From NCBI RefSeq assembly GCF_001420915.1, contig NZ_CP013021.1, positions 3,279,501 to 3,343,500 on the forward strand: DNA of 64,000 bases, read 5' to 3'. Numbering within the stretch: position 1 is the stretch's first letter; each line of letters opens with the position of its first letter. Position numbers and translations under genes: made by a program. The notes under the pieces were generated by a model. The model was not told where the DNA came from, searched no databases, and saw only the letters and a program-made list of their open reading frames with translations. The stretch is from Agarivorans gilvus (GTDB lineage: Bacteria > Pseudomonadota > Gammaproteobacteria > Enterobacterales > Celerinatantimonadaceae). Below are positions 1 to 8,057 of this stretch, piece by piece.

Positions 1-344
1 ACTGGAGCGGTGGTATCTACAACCGCGATGGTGCGAGTTGCGGTACTGGTATTACCTGCGGCATCAGTTGCAGAATAGGTAATGGTGTAAGAGCCTAGAG
101 TGGACGTGTCTACCGTTCCTGAGCTGAGAACATTAACCGTGGTATCCACATTGTCTGTGGCGTTGGCTCCCGCGTCGGTATAATTGGAACCCACTTCTAT
201 GTTAATACTCTGGGCACCAACCAATGCGATGCTTGGTGCTGTTGTATCCTCTCCTGAGTTATTGCTGGTGTCATCTCCCCCACCGCCACCACAGCCTGAA
301 ATAAGCAACGAAGTGCTTACGAGCAACGCTCCGATTTTTTTCAT
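1..344 (-). CDS. Surface lipoprotein with Ig-like (DUF5011/HYR-type) repeats, 3' end outside window
   Basis: The first 114 codons are present, and the gene runs off the left edge. Translation starts with a short basic, hydrophobic signal peptide ending in a lipobox (LISGC), followed by a glycine/aspartate/serine-rich linker, so the protein is probably a lipoprotein. The next part reads like a bacterial Ig-like repeat with the typical SYTITYSATDAAGNTST strand pattern and a following DTTAP linker, which suggests several tandem domains. The ATG at 344 has a good ribosome site (AAGGGAT). Function is not recognisable: such proteins are often adhesins or secreted enzymes. It lies outside the fis-linked island. 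Confidence 0.75.
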   Translation of the reverse strand, partial: MKKIGALLVSTSLLISGCGGGGGDDTSNNSGEDTTAPSIALVGAQSINIEVGSNYTDAGANATDNVDTTVNVLSSGTVDTSTLGSYTITYSATDAAGNTSTATRTIAVVDTTAP

Positions 345-738
345 AGTTAATATCCCTTATAGATGAAATGTAATTACATTTAAGTCAAAAAAAATGATGC
401 CAAGCGCAAGTTAGCAGAATGCTATGTAAGGGGTAAAGTATTTTTTTATTTAAATCAATGAGATAAGTTTTTTGTAATATGATAAATCTCTACGGTTTTT
501 CGTAAGTAGATTTAAATATGGGGTTTTCGTTTGAACGAGGTTTATTTTTTCATTCGTTGAGGGGATTATTGTTAATTTTTGGTTTGATGTGCTTAATTTT
601 AAGAAAACCTAGAAGAAATAATTGTATTTTTCTTTCCTGTCAATTTATACATCTGTGTACTGATTAGATAACAAGAATATTAAGTTTTCTTTTAAAGTTA
701 TTTACATGTGTTAAGCCGTTTACAATGTCGATATTTGT
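345..738. other. AT-rich intergenic stretch, no gene seen
   Basis: About 390 bases of AT-rich sequence separate the lipoprotein gene from the left repeat of the island. I see no convincing coding frame. It should hold the promoter of the minus-strand lipoprotein. Confidence 0.5.
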
Positions 739-816
739 AAAAAAGCCAAAGTAAAATTAACTACTTTGGCTTTTTAATCAATAGCTTATGAACAGGGGTT
801 TAGTTCATGCCGTATT
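739..816. repeat. Left attachment repeat (attL) of fis-linked island
   Basis: This 78-bp segment matches 9830-9907 without gaps at about 90 percent identity. It contains a copy of the fis terminator (arms 740-752 and 763-775) and of the last codons of fis. The end at 799-816 is identical over 18 bases to 9890-9907 and includes the fis stop codon in reverse complement. A direct repeat of a gene's 3' end at both borders of a segment carrying a tyrosine integrase is the usual signature of site-specific integration. The 18-bp identity is the best candidate for the core. Which copy was the original chromosomal one cannot be decided here. Confidence 0.8.
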
Positions 817-942
817 ATAAAAACAGTGTTTTCTGCTGTTCACTGAAATTCATAGGTGTTATTGTAAGTTGCTGATTTTAAATAACTTTGCTACATTTTG
901 ATTCATAGGTGTTCATTGCCGGATATCGTCAAGCAATGAAAT

Positions 943-966
943 GTGTGTAGCAGCGTGTGTAGCAAA
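943..966 (+). repeat. Paired GTGTGTAGCA motifs, probable integrase arm sites (left)
   Basis: The 10-mer GTGTGTAGCA occurs twice with a 12-bp period (943-952, 955-964). The same 24-bp arrangement, with one difference, lies next to the right repeat at 9803-9826 in the same orientation. Position, pairing and presence at both ends fit arm-type binding sites of a tyrosine integrase; this role is inferred. Confidence 0.55.
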
Positions 967-1169
967 TATTGATATGTCAGCCATAAATAAGCTCTCGGAC
1001 AAGTTCTTAAAATCGGTCAACGGCAAGCCCTATGACGGTCAAAAAGTGGTGGCCGATGGCGCTGGTTTATCGTCCAGAATTTCGGCAAATGGGAAAATAT
1101 CTTGGGTGTATCGCTATCGCTTAGGTGGGCGACAATCTAATCCTAAGTGGGTGACTTTAGGCTCCTACC

Positions 1170-2223
1170 GGCCTTGTTGATCAATTCAGTGCAACGAACG
1201 CAGTAACCTCAAGGCGTTTTCCTCTTTATTCAGCTAGCTGACGAGCAGGCATACCTAGCCTGCTCATTTTGTTCAACGCGCACACTCCGGCCATGATTTC
1301 ACCGACTTGGGCGTTGTAACAACGTAGACTCAACTTGTCGCTAAGCAGTTGTTTGAAACGATACATCGCCGTCTCCGATAGTGAACGAAGATGGTAAGCA
1401 TTGTCCCGTTTCCAGTTTTCCAACTCACCTTGCTTCAAGGCTTTTACTGCAACGTTCCGTGGGTGACCCGCTTCCCCCATACCTGCATTCTTGCGTGGAG
1501 GGATTAGTGCAACAGCCTTCTTACGTTGTACTTCTTGATAGCTCTGCCGTGTGTCATAGGCACCATCAGCGCTTACTGCTTTCACTTTGCGCCGCAGCGG
1601 TCTCAACAAGGTGGGTAACACTTCACTATCGTGAACCCAGTCCATCGAGACCTCAGCACTCACTATCTGATGGCTCTGGGCATCTACTGCCATATGCAGT
1701 TTTCGCCAGACTCGACGCTTTTCAGCGCCGTGTTTACGCACCTTCCACTCTCCTTCGCCAAACACCTTAAGACCTGTAGCATCGATAACGAGGTGAGCCG
1801 CTTGACCTTGGCTAGGTAGGCGATAGTTGACTTCAACAGTCTTTGCTCGCTTGCTTATACAACTGTAATCGGGAGATTTTAAGTCGACCTTGAGCAGGCG
1901 AAACAATGAGTTGATGAAGCCTTCAAGAGCACGCAGTGGTAACTTGAATACGCCTTTAATCATCAGCGTAGTTGCGATAGCGGTGTCACTGTAAGTTTGG
2001 CTGCGCCCTCGACGACCACTGCGCTCAGTGTTATTCCATAGTTCTATGGCTTTCTCATCCATCCAGAAGGTCAATGAGCCGCGTTGCTTCAGTGCACTGT
2101 TGTACAGCTTCCAGTTGGTGATGTTGCCTTTCGCTTTACCCATGTTTGGTGACCCGACAGATATAGATACTGATCAGATCCGCGACTGCTGAGTTAGTTC
2201 AATCTGATTTAGGAAACAACGCC
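1170..2223 (-). mobile_element. IS903-like insertion sequence (IS5 family), 1054 bp
   Basis: The ends are imperfect inverted repeats beginning GGCCTTGTT on the left and GGCGTTGTT on the right, close to the known IS903 end. The flanks carry a perfect 9-bp target duplication, GCTCCTACC, at 1161-1169 and 2224-2232, the length expected for this group. One full-length transposase gene fills the element on the minus strand. The perfect duplication and intact gene suggest a fairly recent insertion into the integrase. Confidence 0.93.
1226..2143 (-). CDS. IS5-family (IS903 group) DDE transposase
   Basis: This 305-residue protein has the length of IS903 transposase (about 307) and the same layout. 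The N-terminal half starts with GNITNWKLYN and the linker RRGRSQTYSD. The catalytic acids are visible as D in VIDATGLK, D in SADGAYD and E in SLSETAMYRF, with the R-x6-K-like spacing following the glutamate. It catalyses cut-and-paste movement of the element. No frameshift or stop is seen, so it should be functional. Confidence 0.93.
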   Translation of the reverse strand: MGKAKGNITNWKLYNSALKQRGSLTFWMDEKAIELWNNTERSGRRGRSQTYSDTAIATTLMIKGVFKLPLRALEGFINSLFRLLKVDLKSPDYSCISKRAKTVEVNYRLPSQGQAAHLVIDATGLKVFGEGEWKVRKHGAEKRRVWRKLHMAVDAQSHQIVSAEVSMDWVHDSEVLPTLLRPLRRKVKAVSADGAYDTRQSYQEVQRKKAVALIPPRKNAGMGEAGHPRNVAVKALKQGELENWKRDNAYHLRSLSETAMYRFKQLLSDKLSLRCYNAQVGEIMAGVCALNKMSRLGMPARQLAE

Positions 2224-3265
2224 GCTCCTACCCAGACACCTCAATTAAGCAAGCGCGAGAGAAGCGAGATGAGTGTCGAGAATGGCTAAACAATAACGCC
2301 GACCCTGCCATTGAAATTCAGCTAGCTAAAGAGAAGCGCGAAAAGCCGATCACCGTGGAAGATGCACTCGAATACTGGCTAGTGGAATACGCCGAAGAAC
2401 ACCGCAAAAACTACGAGAAGCATCGCGCCCAATTTAAACGTCATATCTATCCGTATATTGGTTCTCTACCTGTTGAAATGGTATCGACTGCGATGTGGTG
2501 TTCTTGCTTTGACCGGATCAGAAAGGGACAGGGTAAGCGCAAGCCTGCGCCTGTTGCTGCGGGGTTGGTTTTCCAAGGTTGTAAACAATCTTTGGTGTTT
2601 TGCCGCAAGCGCGGGTTTGTTGAAAGTCATGCTCTGGATGATTTAATCATTTCCGATGTGGGTAAGAAGCAAGCCAAAAAGGACAGGGTGCTTACAGAAG
2701 ATGAGCTGTTTAGCCTTATCGAACATACCAAATCAGATAAGTTTCCCGACTACTACCGCAACTTGATTCTGCTGTTAGTGATTTTTGGTGCGCGAACTCA
2801 AGAAGTGAGAATGTCGACGTGGGATGAATGGGATTTCGATAACTTGGTGTGGACAGTCCCCAAAGCCAATAGCAAAACCGCTGAGAAGATAATGCGGCCT
2901 ATCCCTCAAGCATTGCTGCCTTGGTTACTAGAACTTAAATTCTCTACGCAACGAACAGGCTATGTGCTAGGTGGATTAAAGCGCTCAGAACCAGTCAGTC
3001 AGTTTGGTCGCAAGCAATGGAAGCAACTAGGGCATAAAGAGCCATGGACTTTGCACGATTTACGCCGAACTATGGCAACCAAGTTGAATGATTTAGGTGT
3101 GCATCCACATATTGCCGACCATTTACTCGGCCACACGATTTCTGGTGTGAGTGGTATCTACAACCGAAGCCAATACTTTCCAGAGAAAATCGAAGCTTTA
3201 GATAAGTGGTTAAGCTATTTGAATATGGTGGACAGGTTGAAACGCGATGTGAAGGTGAATGAGTA

Positions 3266-3688
3266 ATGCGAACATTGTTAATGTTATTGCTGAGTGTATG
3301 GATGATCTCATCGTGTAGCCAAGCACCGATTGAAAAGCACACCTATGTTTTACCTTACAAATCATTTGGTACACCTTCTATGAGCGGAAAATTGCTGGGG
3401 GTTGAATGGTTTCAGTGGAATGCTCATGGTGATTCTCGGCCAATAGCATACCCAGTAAACATTGTGGTGTATCGAGGTATAACACTTAAAGAAGCCGAAG
3501 CTACCTATCCAGTAAACCCAGAAGCTGAAATGGATTATCGATATGTCGAGTACTCAGATGCACTGAGTTACTTTGATAAAAACATAGTTGAGGTGAATGA
3601 AATGGCGGAAGAGGGCTACCCAATGGGGCGCTTAGCTGAACAGCTTGAAGATACGCGCTCTTTGATTATTGACGCTTTCGCTAACTGA
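3266..3688 (+). CDS. Small lipoprotein of unknown function, island cargo
   Basis: The 140-residue product has a short signal peptide with a lipobox-like WMISSC ending, so the mature protein would start at Cys17 and be lipid-anchored. No domain is recognised. Its ATG overlaps the integrase stop codon (TAATG), which implies coupled translation with the integrase before the IS insertion. Start codon and overlap make it a real gene rather than a chance frame. It may be a passenger specific to this island family. Confidence 0.65.
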   Translation: MRTLLMLLLSVWMISSCSQAPIEKHTYVLPYKSFGTPSMSGKLLGVEWFQWNAHGDSRPIAYPVNIVVYRGITLKEAEATYPVNPEAEMDYRYVEYSDALSYFDKNIVEVNEMAEEGYPMGRLAEQLEDTRSLIIDAFAN

Positions 3689-3704
3689 TATCGCATAGGC
3701 TAGG

Positions 3705-4199
3705 TTATCTTAATTTCAGCCATTGGATTACGTTCAGGTAATGCTTTTTACTACCGATAATTGTTATCTGGTGAGCTTGTGTATCTTCGACTAAGAAAGC
3801 ATACCCCGTAGTTTCATCTGAGTTATAAACAGCATAAATGGTTGCGGTACCCAGTGCTTTCTCAATTGCTTTGTTACTCGATAAACCCAAAGATTCAGCT
3901 TGCTCAGTAGCCAGTGTGGATAGCCAATCGGGTTGTTTATCTCTTAATTCGGGCACAAAAATAGACTGAATGAAATCAAGCTCTATACCCGTTAAATCGA
4001 TTGCAGCATACATAGTCTCAGGGTTAATAGCTGAGTGAGAAAAAGTCCAATTAGGGTATTTCAGTATGAGTGTGTCAGAGCTATGAAAAATTAGCTCGGG
4101 TTCTGGATAGGTGATTTTAATGTCTGACGAAATGATCAGCTCGCTAGCAAGGGTGCGAACTGACAGCAAAACACAAAAAACGAAAACAAAGAGTCTCAT
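3705..4199 (-). CDS. Secreted protein of unknown function
   Basis: About 164 residues, with a clear N-terminal signal peptide (MRLFVFVFCVLLSVRTLAS). The ATG at 4199 follows AAAGG at good spacing and lies just beyond the upstream gene's stop at 4204; an in-frame start at 4229 would overlap that gene and put ten residues before the signal peptide. The mature part is mixed alpha/beta without known motifs or cysteines. It is the last gene of a four-gene minus-strand cluster (5409 to 3705) and would be exported. Confidence 0.6.
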   Translation of the reverse strand: MRLFVFVFCVLLSVRTLASELIISSDIKITYPEPELIFHSSDTLILKYPNWTFSHSAINPETMYAAIDLTGIELDFIQSIFVPELRDKQPDWLSTLATEQAESLGLSSNKAIEKALGTATIYAVYNSDETTGYAFLVEDTQAHQITIIGSKKHYLNVIQWLKLR

Positions 4200-4203
4200 T
4201 GTC

Positions 4204-4479
4204 TCAACCTTTACTAGAGAGTGGTCCACGTCTATTACGCAGTGACACCCAGTAGAAGATTAACGCTGTAATTATTGCTGATGCAATATAGGCCGGTAAT
4301 GTTGTATACAGTGACAACATTGCACTATCAACTCTTTGCTCTTCATGTAAGAAAGGAGTGGCTTGAGCAACAAACGAATAATTAAAAATAGCGAGGTTGG
4401 TAATAGCGTTAAAAATAGCTACAACGGTGTAAATGAGAGCTGTTTTCATAAGAATGTTAACTTTAGGGAATGTGGACAT
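4204..4479 (-). CDS. Small membrane protein, two predicted helices
   Basis: Up to 91 residues, with hydrophobic segments near residues 12-35 and 57-78 and a basic C-terminal tail (RNRRGPLSSKG). An internal ATG (4449, MKTALIYTV) could be the true start. No family is recognised. It sits between two genes for exported proteins in the same direction, with 40 bases before it and 4 after it, so co-transcription is likely. Confidence 0.5.
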   Translation of the reverse strand: MSTFPKVNILMKTALIYTVVAIFNAITNLAIFNYSFVAQATPFLHEEQRVDSAMLSLYTTLPAYIASAIITALIFYWVSLRNRRGPLSSKG

Positions 4480-4519
4480 TGACGCTAAAGAAAAAGCTTA
4501 GCTGCGCCAATTATTTTGC

Positions 4520-4978
4520 TTACTCACCATCAAGCGAATTGGCCCAAGCTTCATTTACTTTTTCGGGATCACAAATAGCCTCGGTTAGGAACCTTGGTTC
4601 ACCTTCGAAGTAGTAATGAAGCCTGAAATCATCAACGATCCAATTTTCTCCCTGTTTGGCATATTGAACAGAGTAGTCAGCAATTTCGTAGGGTGGTCTG
4701 TCAAGGTTTCCCATAACAACTAAGCAACCCTTATCGCCAGTGATCTTTTCCAAGTAAGGCTGCTCATTTAATTTGAGTCCATTTGGGAAAGAAACAATAT
4801 CTTGCATGACTTGCTCGTCAGGATATTTTTCAGCCTCAGCAATAATCTTTTGGGCGTTCTCGCTAACTAGCGCTTGATTGCCCTTGCTACCTAATAGTGA
4901 TTCAAATGCTTGCTGCAATTCGCCTGTATGAGCTGAAAAGCTAGAAACTAGCCCTAATATTATTAGTAGCTTTTTCAT
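4520..4978 (-). CDS. Secreted protein of unknown function
   Basis: The 152-residue product starts with a typical signal peptide (MKKLLIILGLVSSFSAHT). The mature part has two cysteines (KGCLVVMG and ICDPEKV) that could form a disulfide in the periplasm. The start codon overlaps the stop of the upstream gene (ATGA at 4975-4978), showing translational coupling. No enzyme motif is visible. Confidence 0.65.
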   Translation of the reverse strand: MKKLLIILGLVSSFSAHTGELQQAFESLLGSKGNQALVSENAQKIIAEAEKYPDEQVMQDIVSFPNGLKLNEQPYLEKITGDKGCLVVMGNLDRPPYEIADYSVQYAKQGENWIVDDFRLHYYFEGEPRFLTEAICDPEKVNEAWANSLDGE

Positions 4979-5409
4979 TGTGAAACTCCGTGGGCTTTTA
5001 AGCTAGCATCAACTTTTGAAAATGGGTTCTTTAAAAGTCTCGCTGCGATACAAAGTAAACCAGAACATCTTAGAATTAACTCTTCAATATTAAGTGAGCT
5101 AGAAATAGAAATACTAGCGTAGTCTTTGAAGCCAACAGAGCCGGTATAGCGAATGTCGCCGTTATTTCTGGGGGCGAAGTACAAAGAAGCGTAACGAAAG
5201 TCTAGACCCATATCAGACATTTCTTTTGATACGTTCATTTTTACGGCACCAGCCTTCCCTGAGAGTGTCATAACTCCGGTATCATCAACTGCTAGAGAAA
5301 ATCGACCTGAACTCGCTAGTAGCTTTCCGGTTAACCCATCATTCTTGCTGTATGCAATTTCTATCAACTTAATGATTTGAATTTTAATTTCTGTTTTTAT
5401 TTCAGACAC
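4975..5409 (-). CDS. Cytoplasmic protein of unknown function, first gene of island cluster
   Basis: This 144-residue protein has no signal peptide or membrane helix apart from a moderately hydrophobic stretch near residues 112-126 (LRCSGLLCIAARLL). An N-terminal amphipathic helix is followed by a beta-rich middle (FSLAVDDTGVMTLSGKAG). It overlaps the next gene by four bases. It leads a four-gene unit whose other members are exported or membrane proteins. I do not recognise it. Confidence 0.55.
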   Translation of the reverse strand: MSEIKTEIKIQIIKLIEIAYSKNDGLTGKLLASSGRFSLAVDDTGVMTLSGKAGAVKMNVSKEMSDMGLDFRYASLYFAPRNNGDIRYTGSVGFKDYASISISSSLNIEELILRCSGLLCIAARLLKNPFSKVDASLKAHGVSQ

Positions 5410-6034
5410 ATCTAAACTCCATCTTAGTCACTAGACTCTAAATGATAGTTAGGTCATTATCAAGGCTAAAGGTAGCGAAAATAGCTGCTGTAGCTAGTTT
5501 TGGTTTTGCTTTATTTGTAATTGCATCAACACCTTATCATGATTTAGTATTGTGTTTGTTAATAGCTTTCAAGTGGTAAGGTTGTGCATGGAGCAAGAAG
5601 ATAAGGACGTTGAGAAGCCAGAAAGCCGTTTATTGAGGTTCATTTCTTCAAATGGCTTAATCACAGCTACCACAGTATGTGTGCCAGTTCTCTATCTACT
5701 GGGGTACTTCTATCACATTGGGTTTTTAGATAAGTTTGGCGTAAGTACGGAATTTTTCCCTCAGTCAGTACAGCAGTATTTAGTTGTTAGTTTCTTCTTC
5801 GTATTCTCCATCGCCATGAAAGTATTAGGGTTTATTGGTGCTAACCCTTGGCTTGTTGGGGTTTATGTAGCTGTCGTGTTTGGAATAGTTTTGGGAGGCA
5901 GATACTTTTATCGACATCCTTTAAACCTTAGGTTTTTACCTAAACGCCAATTTTATAAATCAACTTGGCTTCGTTGTTATTTGTTTCAACCTTTTAAATC
6001 GACCTGCTATGCACTGATTCTGTCCACTTCCCCA

Positions 6035-6877
6035 TTAATGAGACAGTTCTAAAGTAGAGTTTTCCAGTTTTGCTCGGTAAGCAGCCGGTGGCAAATTACC
6101 GAGACTTTCATGGGTTCGTTCTTCGTTGTAATCCAAACGCCAGAACCAAGCCATTTCTCGGACTTGTTCTAGCGATTCAAATAAATACGCATCCAAAAAT
6201 TCTCGACGGAACGAGCCATTGAAACGTTCCACAAATCCGTTTTGCTGAGGCTTACCTGGCTGGATATAAACCAGTTGAATATGGTGCTGTTCACACCAAT
6301 CTGTCAGCCTTGCCGAGATAAGCTCAGGCCCGTTATCGACTCGTAATTGAACCGGTAGACTACGCTCAGCTTTAATTTGCTCAAGTACGCGTACAACGCG
6401 CTCTGCTGGCAATGAACTATCTACCTCAATGGCAAGGCATTCCCGCGTACCTTCATCTACTACATTAAGTGTGCGGAAGCGTTTCCCGCAATAAAGTCCG
6501 TCATGCATAAAATCTAAGGCCCATTGATAGTTGGCTTTCGCTTCAACCTGTAATGGTTGCGCAATTCGCTTCGGTAATACTCGTTTAACCCGCCGTTTAA
6601 GGTTGAGTCCCATTTGGCAATACACGCGATAAACGCGCTTATGATTGAATGGATACCCTTTGTAACGCAGTCGGCCAAAGCACTTCCAAAAGCCCGCTCT
6701 GGGGGACTTCTTAAGCTCAGAATTCAACGCATCAATGACAGCAGCATCCCTTTGACGCCAATCGACTAATGGCCGGTAATAACTTGAACGGCTGATGTCA
6801 GCCAAGGTACAGGCTTTCAGAATGCTCAAGCCGGCACCGACCAATAATTGGGCACAGCTCCGTTTTTCTGCTGTCAC
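6035..6877 (-). CDS. IS3-family transposase OrfB (DDE integrase domain)
   Basis: This 280-residue frame contains the HTH_21 region followed by an rve-type integrase core. The catalytic acids are visible in WALDFMHDG (D), LRVDNGPEL (D) and QQNGFVERFNG (E). A GTG at 6877 overlaps the OrfA stop, but in this family OrfB is normally made as an OrfAB fusion by -1 slippage on the A AAA AAG site just upstream. The fusion is the active transposase. Confidence 0.92.
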   Translation of the reverse strand: MTAEKRSCAQLLVGAGLSILKACTLADISRSSYYRPLVDWRQRDAAVIDALNSELKKSPRAGFWKCFGRLRYKGYPFNHKRVYRVYCQMGLNLKRRVKRVLPKRIAQPLQVEAKANYQWALDFMHDGLYCGKRFRTLNVVDEGTRECLAIEVDSSLPAERVVRVLEQIKAERSLPVQLRVDNGPELISARLTDWCEQHHIQLVYIQPGKPQQNGFVERFNGSFRREFLDAYLFESLEQVREMAWFWRLDYNEERTHESLGNLPPAAYRAKLENSTLELSH

Positions 6878-7143
6878 CAGCCCTTTTTTGCGAAGAGTTC
6901 CTTCATCGCATGGTTTTCCAAACTGACTTCGGCAAATAACTTTTTCAGCTTCGAATTTTCCTCTTCCAACTCTTTGACTCGCTTGAGTTCAGAAGCATCC
7001 ATGCCACCGTACTTAGATTTCCACTTATAGTACGTGGCGTTACTCATTCCGTGTTTACGACAGATATCTTCGACCTTCATCCCCGCGTCAGCTTCTTTGA
7101 GAATGTTGACGATCTGCGTTTCGGTAAAGCGTGATTTTTTCAT
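6874..7143 (-). CDS. IS3-family OrfA (helix-turn-helix)
   Basis: The 89-residue protein has the HTH of the IS3/IS911 OrfA type (FTETQIVNILKEADAG ... HGMSNATYYKWKSKYGG) followed by a leucine-zipper-like coiled coil (LKRVKELEEENSKLKKLF). It binds the element ends and regulates transposition. It is the upstream half of the frameshift-produced OrfAB. Confidence 0.92.
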   Translation of the reverse strand: MKKSRFTETQIVNILKEADAGMKVEDICRKHGMSNATYYKWKSKYGGMDASELKRVKELEEENSKLKKLFAEVSLENHAMKELFAKKGW

Positions 7144-7534
7144 GGCGTTCTCCTACGTTAATGAGTGTAGAAAACTCCATTTAAATTTGTGTCATTTTAG
7201 GGGAAGTGGACAATTCCACCTTATTTAGTCCTATTGGTATTAACAATTTTTGTTGTTTTCCCAGCTTTGGGCTTATGGATTGGTGGAGGATCCGCGGAAA
7301 AGCAAATAAGCAGTTTTAACAATTGTGAACTTTCGAGCTTAAGTAATAAAAAGAAGTGTGTTTTTCTCTTTGAAGACAAAGGCTCACTTGCAGCTGGCTT
7401 ACTTATTGCCAAGTCTGAAACCCATATAGCTATTTGGAATGGGGAGTTTACGGAAATCTTCCCAACCGATGGGCTTAGATATGAAGTCCGTTTCGGAACT
7501 AAACCAGATGAAGAAGACTAACAAAGGAGTTGTT

Positions 7535-7702
7535 TTGGAAAAGTTTGTGTTGTTGTCGGAAGTGGGGCGTTTTTCCAAGTTAACCGAGTCTGATGTTTCC
7601 CTACATACCAATCCAAGTGAGCTTGAGTTTGCGTGTTATACAAAGGCCACTAAAAGCATTATTGGTGCTGTGTGTAGTGGCATAGTGAATTTGGCCACCT
7701 GA
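7535..7702 (+). pseudogene. 5' remnant of a small gene cut by an IS3-family element
   Basis: A TTG at 7535 sits five bases after AAAGGAG, a strong ribosome site, and 13 bases after the stop of the preceding membrane-protein gene. About 46 native codons follow (EKFVLLSEVGRFSKL and so on). The frame then enters the insertion at 7673 and ends at a stop inside it. The rest of the gene is missing, and no matching 3' piece was found beyond the element. Function unknown. Confidence 0.5.
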
Positions 7703-7745
7703 TTAGAGGTGATAGACTCACCTCAGAGACAAAACAGGTGAACTA

Positions 7746-8057
7746 ATGACAAAACCAAGAAGACCTAACTTTAGCCCCGAATTTCGCCTAGAAGCTGCCC
7801 AGCTTGTTGTAGACCAAAATTACAGCGTTCGTGAGGCCGCTGAAGCCATGGGCGTGGGTAACTCAACGATGGATAAATGGGTGCGACAACTTCGCTCAGA
7901 GCGCCGTGGTGAATCACCTAAGGCGACACCCATGACGGATGAGCAACGCCGTATTCGTGAGCTAGAAAAGCAGGTCAAACGCCTTGAAATGGAAAAAGAC
8001 ATTTTAAAAAAGGCTTCCGCTCTCTTGATGTCGGACGAGCTGAAAGGTTTGCGTTAA
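7746..8057 (+). CDS. IS3-family OrfA (helix-turn-helix)
   Basis: The 103-residue product has an N-terminal HTH (FSPEFRLEAAQLVVDQNY ... VGNSTMDKWVRQL) and a C-terminal coiled coil (RIRELEKQVKRLEMEKDILKK), the standard OrfA layout. The codons AAA AAG at 8007-8012 form the A AAA AAG slippery site (8006-8012), in phase for a -1 shift into OrfB. Confidence 0.92.
   Translation: MTKPRRPNFSPEFRLEAAQLVVDQNYSVREAAEAMGVGNSTMDKWVRQLRSERRGESPKATPMTDEQRRIRELEKQVKRLEMEKDILKKASALLMSDELKGLR

Larger units (their letters stand above)
974..3266 (+). pseudogene. Tyrosine integrase (DUF4102-type N-terminus) split by an IS903-like element
   Basis: The gene is in two pieces, 974-1169 and 2233-3266, once the insertion and one 9-bp target copy are removed. 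Joined, they give an uninterrupted frame of 409 residues, the normal size for island and P4-type integrases. The N-terminal piece has the DUF4102-like fold seen in such enzymes (KVVADGAGLS, ISWVYRYRLG). The C-terminal piece carries the catalytic set: R in GARTQE, HxxR in HDLRR, H in LLGHT and the nucleophile Y in IYNRS. An upstream ATG at 941 is in frame, but the one at 974 fits the family start better. The enzyme would excise and integrate the island at fis; it is inactive unless the IS leaves precisely. Confidence 0.88.
6021..7212 (-). mobile_element. IS3-family insertion sequence, 1192 bp
   Basis: The ends share the inverted repeat TGTCCACTTCCCC, with further matches inward. A 4-bp target duplication ATTC flanks the element (6017-6020 and 7213-7216), as in several IS3 subgroups. 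OrfA and OrfB overlap on the minus strand, and an A AAA AAG slippery heptamer for -1 frameshifting lies near the OrfA end (6883-6889 in complement). The element appears complete. Confidence 0.92.
5588..7521 (+). pseudogene. Membrane protein gene split by an IS3-family element
   Basis: Removing the insertion and one ATTC duplication joins 5588-6020 to 7217-7521 in frame and gives a 245-residue protein. The N-terminal cytoplasmic segment is acidic, then come three hydrophobic stretches (around VPVLYLLGYF, YLVVSFFFVFSIAM, LVGVYVAVVFGIVLGG). After the insertion point a further helix (YLVLLVLTIFVVFPALGLWI) and a soluble C-terminal domain of about 85 residues follow. An upstream GTG at 5552 is in frame, but the ATG at 5588 follows TAAGG. 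No known family is seen. As it stands only a truncated, IS-fused product can be made. Confidence 0.75.

Noticed and set aside
849..913. Two copies of ATTCATAGGTGTT (848-860 and 901-913) as a further integrase or excisionase site pair
   Set aside because: They occur only at the left end and nothing else supports a function, so they were not listed as a feature.
1381..1770. A plus-strand frame of 129 codons within the IS903-like element
   Set aside because: It is antisense to the transposase gene, has no plausible ribosome site and no recognisable protein features.
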